A stretch of DNA of 64,000 nt, taken from NCBI GenBank assembly GCA_910576855.1, contig CAJTJP010000008.1:33760-97759 (forward strand), read 5' to 3'. A model generated the notes under the pieces. It saw only the letters and a program-made list of their open reading frames with translations. It ran no database searches and was not told the DNA's origin. Each line of letters opens with the position of its first letter. Position 1 is the first letter of the stretch. This DNA is from Erysipelotrichales bacterium. Lineage in GTDB: Bacteria; Bacillota_I; Bacilli_A; Erysipelotrichales; Erysipelotrichaceae. Position numbers and translations under genes: made by a program. This document shows, in pieces, positions 26,225 to 34,600 of this stretch.

Positions 26225-29200
26225 ATGTGGAAAAGAATATTGATAACCTCATTCGCAATCATTGGCGTAATTACCTCTGTTTACGGATATCATCATTTTC
26301 AAATAAATGCAGCCGGATCCTATGCGGTTGCATCACAATCAACGGGCAGAATCGGTCCTTTAAAACAAGGCGATCGTATTTATATGGGTACGAAGTATAA
26401 CGGTAATAATTTAGAGATGCAGTTATTAAAGCCGAATCCAAACAATCATGGCAATAGCGTATGGCTTTCAATGAGCAAGCATTTTGAAAATGCTGTAATA
26501 CCCTATACGTATAATGAAGCAGAATGGACGAGTTATACACATAATTATTCAAGAAGTTTATTGAAAAACTATTTTGCAACATTAAACGGTAATATCGTTC
26601 CGGGCAGTAAAGATGAAGCCATGATAATAGAGCGTTCTCCTTATACAACAATAGAACAAAATTCAAATGTTACTGCTTTGAACTACATGCAGCCGTATAT
26701 GACAGAGAATCGCTTTTGGTGTTTAACATATCCGGAAGCACAATATAATGATGATGGAATGAGCTATCAGCTGATTAACAGACAAGAATTGTTTTTGTTA
26801 AAATATGATCGTGATTATTGGGCAGGAAACGGTTCTATTATAAAACCTAATTGGCTCTCTTTTATCGGTTCTACAGGTACTGCTACAGGACAGAGCGTGC
26901 TTACAAAACAACTGGCATTGAGAGCAAGCGCCAAGTTGAATTTAGGTGATGTAGTTTTTGCTTTATCTACCGGCACAGGCAGTAATTATACCGCAAGCAT
27001 CACGAATCCGATTGCAAATACAACAAATATTTGGAATACGGCCGGTGATCCGATGAAAGTTAGATTTTTAAATCCTGCTTCTATGACTGTTAGCTTTAGT
27101 GATATAAAAAACGGTAAAAATGATTCCATACAGAAAGCTATGAAAGGAACTGCTATTAATCTGTGTTATGATAATGCGACTGTCGGTAACACAAATACGA
27201 TATCATTGTTGTTATCAGATTCATCAGGGAATGAACTGGAATATTATGAACCGTTAGAAGCGGCACAAGGCTCCGGTGTTATCAGCTTTGATACAAGCAA
27301 TATTCCAATCGGTAAATATCAAGCGTACTTGGTAAATGAAGAATATACAAATGATAATGCGCCGGTTTATTCCTCACCGCTATCCAATGCGATTCCATTA
27401 GAAATCACAGAACATAAAATAAGCTATACGAAACAGCCGCAAAGCGGTGCGATCTTAGGAGATTATGAATTCAGTAAGAATGTGAATGCGGGTCAGATTG
27501 TAGGAAAGATTACTGTTAACCCGCAAGGTGTTATGCCGTTAACTTATACTGTAGAAGCAAACGGAGATAATACGTATCAAAACTTTGAAGTAGATGGGTT
27601 AAGCAACAGTGCTTCAAGCAGTACTTCATTGAATGTGAAAATAAAAAACAATGCGCCTGATTTAGTGAATGGTGGATTAAAGGCAGGAACTTATAAATTC
27701 TGTATAAATACAGTGGATTCGAATGATTATCCGTCAACACCGACGACATCAACAAGAGTATGTACAAGCTTTACGGTAGTGAAAACGAATTTAACTATTA
27801 GCTTTGATGATCCAAATACAACCAAGAAATCAATTCAAGGTGCAGCTACAGCTTGGAATGAAACTGCGACTGCGACACCAAATACAGGTACTAAGATAAC
27901 CTACAGTATTACGGGTGGTGATGTATCACTGATTTCTATAAATCCTGATACAGGAGCAATTACTTATACAGGAAGTAATGTGTTTGGTAAGGTAAAGATA
28001 AGGGCTACAGTTGATGATGATCCAAGTACAGGAAACGATAACTATAATTCAGCCTTTGTTGAAAAAGAAATCGTAATCTATCGTGAGGTAGATGGAAGTG
28101 TAACACCGCACAGTAATTCATCAGATACCACAATTCCTACCTTTACTGCTTCTGATTCGAATATCAGTACAGGTGGAATCATTGGTACGATACATGGGAC
28201 ACTCGGTACACCTGATACGATAGGCGGAAGCACAACGACATATCATTATGGTTTAAAACCGGGAGTAGGAAATGCGAGCTTCTTTAGTGTTGATCCAAAT
28301 ACAGGAGTCATTAAGACAACAGCGAACTTAGGAGTGAACAGCTATCATATCACAGTAACGGTAAGTGATAACTGGAGCACAAAGGAAATTCCTGTAACAA
28401 TCAATGTCGGAATGGCGGCGGCAGAGAATCTGAAGTTTTATGAGAACAGTACCTCAAATACAGTGATAACCTCAAAGAGTGTGAACTTGACCGATACAGG
28501 AGTGACAGTGTTCGCAACGGTCAAAGGAAGCAGTAATACCAATCCTGTGAAATACAGTATCCAAGATGGTTCAACAAATGTAATCGAAGTAAATCCAAAC
28601 AGCGGCGCAGTAACGATCCATGGTGTAGGAACAGTAACGATTGTCGCAGAGAAGCAAGGGGCTGCAGGACAGGCAAACGCAAGTGCAGAGCTGACCTTTA
28701 CGGTAACGGCAGGAGCACAGAATTTCATTTATACAGACAGTGCAGGGAATGAACTCCCTAAAACAAGCAACAAGTATAACGCGATCAGTGAAGTATATGC
28801 GCCAAGTAAAACGATTCAATTATATACGGCAGGGAATCCGACAGGCTCTACAGTGACATATCGTTTAAAGGCAGGAAGTCCAACCGATGTGATATCGGTA
28901 GACAGTACAACAGGAGAAGTAACGGTATTAAATGCGAGTATCTCACCGAGTCAAATAGATAAGGTAATCGTAGAAGCAACGAGTCATGATCCGATCGGAA
29001 ATTACGCAGATAAAACGATCGAACTGCCGATCAATATCACAAAGGCAAATCAAACGATATCCTTTGCGGGAATCACCTATGCGACAAGCGGAAACGGAAC
29101 AGTAACGCCTGTCATCAATGAACAGGATATCTCAAGTAATGCAGGCGGAGTAGCGGTGAATGATACAGATTACTTCATAACGATAGATAACAGTATCAGT

Positions 29201-31495
29201 ACATCGATCGCATGGACGAATGACGGAGTGAATATTGAGTATAGCTACAGCGGTAATAATGGGTTAGATATACCGCTGCATGTAGAGAAGCCGGGCAATC
29301 GAAACTACAACAAGGTAGAAACAGACGGCATGATGCATATTATGGGTCCGAATGAGAATACATTGGCGTTGAATCGACCGGGTAAAATCATTTATGGCGA
29401 TCATTTCACAATCCGAAGCCTGCAAGATGACAGTAGTAGTATCAATGTAAACTATACCTTTGAGGTAGATAACACAACGTATATCTCCAATGCGACAGTA
29501 ACAGGAAACAAGGCAGAGTTTGATGCGTTGAAGTACAGCGGAAGTACCAGCATCCAAATCAAGGTAACAAGAACTGCAGACGGAGAAGTACCGCTAAGTA
29601 AAACGATAAGTGTACAGGTATTACCGAAATCGATCGAAATTATTATCGATGATAAAGAGAAGTATAAGGGAGAAGTGAATCCAACCTTGACCTATCAAGA
29701 CTTCAAATCACAGCTGGTGACATGGAACGGTGTACAGGACACGATACAAGAAAATGATATCAAGCTGAGTACTACGGCAAAGGCAAACAGTAATGCGGGG
29801 GCTTATCCAATCAAGGGAGACAGTAATATATTAAACAAGACTTATCCAAACTATACCTTTACATTCAAAGAGGGAACCTTAACAATCAAAGAGGAAGCTG
29901 TTGAGGATGATTGGTATCACTTAGAATTAGATGACGGAAGCAACACCTTATATACAGGCGGGTGGACAAATCAGGATGTGAACATCATCAGCGATCACAG
30001 TGATTATAGTAACTTATCACTAGACCAAAGCACATGGAAGCCAAGCCAAGTCACAGTGACAAAAGAGGGAGAAACAAACCAAAGCTTTTGGATGAAAAAG
30101 AACAGTGGAGCGATTACAAAAGAGAAACAGGAAATCATCAGAATTGATAAGACAGCTCCAAAAGTAAAAGGTATCAAGGCAAAGGATTCAAATAATAAGC
30201 TACAGGATATTATTAATAAACTAAGCGGCGGAATCTTCTTTAAACCGGGAACATCATTCGAGATAACGACAAGTGACAAAAAGGATGACTTGAAGGTAAG
30301 TGGCACAAAGGAAATCGCATATAAGGTATTTAAAATCACTGACGGTGCTGAGGAACAAATCAAGGATGGAACCTTATCTGTCACAAATGAAAAGGCAAGT
30401 ATTACAATCAGTGAAACAGTAGGCAAATACAAGGTATGCGTAATACCGAGTGACAACGCAGATAATACAGGTACAGAGAGCTGCCATGAATTAGAACTAA
30501 AGAAAATCGATGTCGATGTAGACGGTGACGGCAAACCTGATTTCAACGATCCTGACGGAGACGGGTGTCCGGATTTAAACATTAAATGGAAAGACCCAAA
30601 TGATGAAAGTAAATGGATTGTAATTAATGGTGATAGAGATAATGACGGTATTCCTGACATCAATATCGACAGTGACGGCGATGGCAAGCCTGACTTGAAT
30701 ATTGATACGGACAATGATGGTAAACCTGATCTTAACTTAGTGATTCTAAAGAAAAGTGATTGGAAACCGACAAAATGTGTCAAGGCAGATATTGATAACG
30801 GAATCCTTGAGGAATACTGTACAGGAACAAGTGCAAAAGCGGTAATCAACGTAGACACTGATAATGACGGCATTCCAAATATCAATATCGATACCAACGG
30901 AGATATGAAGGCAGATTACAATATTGATAAAAACAATGACGGTACAGCCGATATCAATCTTGGTCCTGATTTAACGGAATGGAAACCTCAAAAGAATTAT
31001 AAGTCAAATAAATTCAGCTATGACAGTGTCGGAAGCGATGAAATTAAACCGGAATTAAATATTGATACCGACAAAGACGGATATCCTGATATCAATCTTG
31101 ATATTAATGGTGACGGTATCCCTGAACTGAATGTAGATACCGACGGAGATTATATTCCCGATATCAATATAGACAGTACGGGTGACGGTAAACCGGATAT
31201 CAATGTCGATACGGACGGTGATGGTAAGCCTGATGAAAATATCGTTGAAATAAAGGAATGGAAGCCGGAAAAAAATATTGACGGTGAATTCCCATACGAT
31301 ACTATGAGCTTTGAGAAACCAAATGACTCAGATGATGATTATGACACATCGGTTAAGGGACAATACAATCCTGCGACAAGCATGGGTGGAGCGAATACCG
31401 GTGATGAAACAAATCTAATGCTTTACGTGATTTTACTCATTTCAAGTTTATACTTAGGTTTTATCACTATCAGAAAAATACATTTCAATAAATAA
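26225..31495 (+). CDS. Giant cell-surface protein D, close paralogue of C
   Basis: A 1756-residue protein whose signal peptide and head are nearly identical to those of C (the first 30 residues differ at one position), with differences collected in about residues 300-400. From about residue 820 to 960 the sequence instead follows E (TSNKYNAISEVYAPSKTIQLYTAGN), so D is a mosaic of C-like and E-like blocks. MBG-like domain at about 1134-1220, DxDGDG repeats at about 1428-1681, then GGANTGD, hydrophobic helix and basic end. The ATG follows GGAAAGGAAAAGAG just outside cassette 2. In the cassette orientation present here, no convincing promoter faces D, so it may be silent in the sequenced cells (inference). 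Confidence 0.85.
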   Translation: MWKRILITSFAIIGVITSVYGYHHFQINAAGSYAVASQSTGRIGPLKQGDRIYMGTKYNGNNLEMQLLKPNPNNHGNSVWLSMSKHFENAVIPYTYNEAEWTSYTHNYSRSLLKNYFATLNGNIVPGSKDEAMIIERSPYTTIEQNSNVTALNYMQPYMTENRFWCLTYPEAQYNDDGMSYQLINRQELFLLKYDRDYWAGNGSIIKPNWLSFIGSTGTATGQSVLTKQLALRASAKLNLGDVVFALSTGTGSNYTASITNPIANTTNIWNTAGDPMKVRFLNPASMTVSFSDIKNGKNDSIQKAMKGTAINLCYDNATVGNTNTISLLLSDSSGNELEYYEPLEAAQGSGVISFDTSNIPIGKYQAYLVNEEYTNDNAPVYSSPLSNAIPLEITEHKISYTKQPQSGAILGDYEFSKNVNAGQIVGKITVNPQGVMPLTYTVEANGDNTYQNFEVDGLSNSASSSTSLNVKIKNNAPDLVNGGLKAGTYKFCINTVDSNDYPSTPTTSTRVCTSFTVVKTNLTISFDDPNTTKKSIQGAATAWNETATATPNTGTKITYSITGGDVSLISINPDTGAITYTGSNVFGKVKIRATVDDDPSTGNDNYNSAFVEKEIVIYREVDGSVTPHSNSSDTTIPTFTASDSNISTGGIIGTIHGTLGTPDTIGGSTTTYHYGLKPGVGNASFFSVDPNTGVIKTTANLGVNSYHITVTVSDNWSTKEIPVTINVGMAAAENLKFYENSTSNTVITSKSVNLTDTGVTVFATVKGSSNTNPVKYSIQDGSTNVIEVNPNSGAVTIHGVGTVTIVAEKQGAAGQANASAELTFTVTAGAQNFIYTDSAGNELPKTSNKYNAISEVYAPSKTIQLYTAGNPTGSTVTYRLKAGSPTDVISVDSTTGEVTVLNASISPSQIDKVIVEATSHDPIGNYADKTIELPINITKANQTISFAGITYATSGNGTVTPVINEQDISSNAGGVAVNDTDYFITIDNSISTSIAWTNDGVNIEYSYSGNNGLDIPLHVEKPGNRNYNKVETDGMMHIMGPNENTLALNRPGKIIYGDHFTIRSLQDDSSSINVNYTFEVDNTTYISNATVTGNKAEFDALKYSGSTSIQIKVTRTADGEVPLSKTISVQVLPKSIEIIIDDKEKYKGEVNPTLTYQDFKSQLVTWNGVQDTIQENDIKLSTTAKANSNAGAYPIKGDSNILNKTYPNYTFTFKEGTLTIKEEAVEDDWYHLELDDGSNTLYTGGWTNQDVNIISDHSDYSNLSLDQSTWKPSQVTVTKEGETNQSFWMKKNSGAITKEKQEIIRIDKTAPKVKGIKAKDSNNKLQDIINKLSGGIFFKPGTSFEITTSDKKDDLKVSGTKEIAYKVFKITDGAEEQIKDGTLSVTNEKASITISETVGKYKVCVIPSDNADNTGTESCHELELKKIDVDVDGDGKPDFNDPDGDGCPDLNIKWKDPNDESKWIVINGDRDNDGIPDINIDSDGDGKPDLNIDTDNDGKPDLNLVILKKSDWKPTKCVKADIDNGILEEYCTGTSAKAVINVDTDNDGIPNINIDTNGDMKADYNIDKNNDGTADINLGPDLTEWKPQKNYKSNKFSYDSVGSDEIKPELNIDTDKDGYPDINLDINGDGIPELNVDTDGDYIPDINIDSTGDGKPDINVDTDGDGKPDENIVEIKEWKPEKNIDGEFPYDTMSFEKPNDSDDDYDTSVKGQYNPATSMGGANTGDETNLMLYVILLISSLYLGFITIRKIHFNK

Positions 31496-31497
31496 AA

Positions 31498-31617
31498 GTC
31501 TAGTTAGGTAGACAATACGAAACAGGTGTTTTTGAATCTAAAATGCCTGTTTTTCTATTCAGAAACATATATTTCAATAACATTTTTCTATCTCTCTTTA
31601 AGTCTACATTTAGAGAC
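31498..31617. promoter_or_regulatory. Invertible cassette 3 (between D and E)
   Basis: 120 bp bounded by GTCTAGTTAGGTAGAC (31498-31513) and GTCTACATTTAGAGAC (31602-31617). The interior is collinear with cassette 2 and the reverse complement of cassette 1 at 80 of 88 positions. The right site has one base off its palindrome. Confidence 0.88.
31520..31556 (+). terminator. Intrinsic terminator inside cassette 3
   Basis: AAACAGG...CCTGTTT stem with A/T-rich upper part, followed by TTCT within a five-T tract; equivalent to the terminator in cassette 2 and placed after gene D. Confidence 0.7.
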
Positions 31618-31640
31618 ATAAGGGAAAGGAAGGAATTCTT

Positions 31641-34600
31641 ATGAAAAGAAAAGTTATAATAATTCTGATGTGCTTGCTCAGCATTGTAACAATAGGTTAT
31701 AAATTTATTAATGAGAATTTGAAATTTGTATTAAATGCACAGTCTGCTCCTGCTTTTCAATTACCTAAAGGAGCTAAGGTTATATTAGGCAAATATAACG
31801 GTAAAGAAGTTCTATGGGATATCGGGAATGATACAAATGATTATGTTTTAATGAGCAGTAAACCTTTGGTTAATGATATTTCGACATATGACAGCAGTGT
31901 TCCTATTACAATGACAGCACAGGCTATCGCAGACAGAGAAAACTATTGTTTGAAGTATGATTACAGTAGTTCTTCTTCTATATTGTTTTGTCCTGTGGCT
32001 CCTTTGAAGACAGAAATTGCTAAGATAAATACCGATATTACTGAAAATACCATTATCACAAGATCTCCTTTTTTGCCGACTCTTGATGAAATATCTACCG
32101 GAGGGACGTTAGGGTTATCATTATATGACAGGGCATATAAGTCTTCTGTTAACTACTGGATTGACGGCTATATAACATCACTTACGTATAATTCAGGGGC
32201 ATATACCTATAAATATCATAATGCTGTACAACAGCCTCTCAATGAAGCGGCTAATAGTTACGGATTAATTGATTATGATACAAGACGACCTATTCCTGGT
32301 AATGAAAGAATTATCTGGTGCAACAGTACTGTTGTAATGGATCCTGTAAAGCGAGCATTACGCCCTTTCACTTTAATAGATAAAACCAAAATAATGTTTG
32401 CGGTTAACACTTCTTATACAGATGGAAACTGGCATAACTATACGATAGATACTGCAAACCTAAATGAAAACAATGAATTGAACCCTAATAAACTTAGAAT
32501 TCAATCATCATTGACTGCATCTTTACTGGATATCAAAAGAAATAATCACAGTATACAAAAGGTAGTGAAAAACCAAAGCGTTGACTTATCAGTGAATGCG
32601 AATACCGGTACTAATGCAAAAATGTCTGTCCTTCTATATGATGATGCCGGTACACAAATTCAGTATTATAAATTAGGAAGTACTACGCAAAACGGCATGA
32701 ATGATTACACGATTGATTTAACGGGAATTCCGATAGGAAAATATCAAGTAGCTGTTATTAATGAGGAGTATGATGGTTCCTCTAATTTACCTGTAGAAAG
32801 CTCAGTAATTTCTGATTTATTACCGTTAGAAATCGTAGAGCCGCATAAAATCACTTACACAAAAACACCACAGAGTGGTGCGAGTGCCGGAAAAAATTAT
32901 GAATTCAGTAAGAATGTGAATGTAGGTCAGGCAGTAGGAAAGATTACGGTGAATCTGCAAGGGGTTATGCCGCTTACTTATTCAGTAGAATCAAATGGTG
33001 ATAATACGTATCAAAACTTTGAGATTGATGGTTTAACTAGTGGTACTTCAAGTGCAACATCATTAGATGTGAAAATCAAAAGCAGTGCTCCTGATTTAGT
33101 GAACGGGGGATTGAAGGCAGGAACCTATAAATTCTGTATAAATGCTAAGGATGCGAACGGTGATCCTGCAATTGCTACTTCAGATACTAAGGTCTGTACG
33201 ACATTAACGGTAGAAAAGACAAATACAACAATTTCCTTTGATGACACGAGTACTACCAAGAAATCAATCGCAGCTGCAGCTACAGCTTGGAATGAAACCG
33301 CAACAGCTACTCCTAGTAGTGGTACTAAGATAACCTACAGTGTTACGGGCGGTGATGTATCACTGATTTCTATAAATCCCGATACAGGAGCGATTACTTA
33401 TACAGGAAGTAATACGTTCGGTAAGGTAAAGATAAGGGCAACGGTTGATGATGATCCAAGTACAGGAAACGATAACTATAATTCAGCATTTGTTGAAAAA
33501 GAAATCGTAATCTATCGTGAGGTAGATGGAAGTGTAACACCGCATGCCAATTCATCAGATACAACAATTCCTACCTTCACTGCTTCTGATTCGAATATTA
33601 GTACAGGAGGAATCATCGGTACGATACACGGAACACTCGGTACTCCTGATACGATAGGGGGAAGCACAACGACATATCATTATGGCTTAAAGCCGGGAGT
33701 AGGAAATGCGAGCTTCTTTAGTGTTGATCCCAATACAGGTGTCATCAAGACAACAGCGAATCTTGGAGTGAACAGCTATCATATCACAGTAACGGTAAGT
33801 GATAACTGGAGCACAAAGGAAATCCCTGTAACAATCAATGTCGGAATGGCGGCAGCCGAGAATCTGAAGTTTTATGAGAACAGTACTTCAAATACAGTGA
33901 TAACGACAAAGAGTGTGAAGGCAACAGATACAGGAGTGACGGTCTACGCGACAGTCAAAGGAAGTACCAATAATAATCCTGTCACTTATCGTATTAAGGA
34001 TGGTTCATCAAATGTAATCACAGTGAATTCAAGCAGCGGGGCGATAACGATCAACGGGGTAGGAACGGTCATCATTGTCGCAGAGAAAAATGGAGCTGCA
34101 GGACAGGCAAACGCAAGTGCTGAGCTGACCTTTACGGTAACGGCAGGAGCACAGAATTTCATCTATACAGATAGCGCAGGGAATGAACTTCCTAAAACAA
34201 GCAACAAGTATAATGCGATCAGTGAAGTATATGCGCCAAGTAAAACGATTCAATTATATACGGCAGGGAATCCAACAGGCTCTACAGTGACGTATCGCTT
34301 AAAGGCAGGAAGCCCAACCGATGTAATCTCGGTAGACAGTACAACAGGAGAAGTAACGGTATTAAATGCGAGTATATCACCGAGTCAAATAGATAAGGTA
34401 ATCGTAGAGGCAACAAGTCATGATCCTACAGGAAACTACAGTGATAAAACGATCGAACTGCCGATCAATATCACAAAGGCAAATCAAACGATATCCTTTG
34501 CGGGAATCACCTATGCGACAAGCGGAAACGGAACAGTAACACCTGTCATTAATGAACAGGATATCTCAAGTAATGAAGGCGGAGTAACGGTGAATGATAC

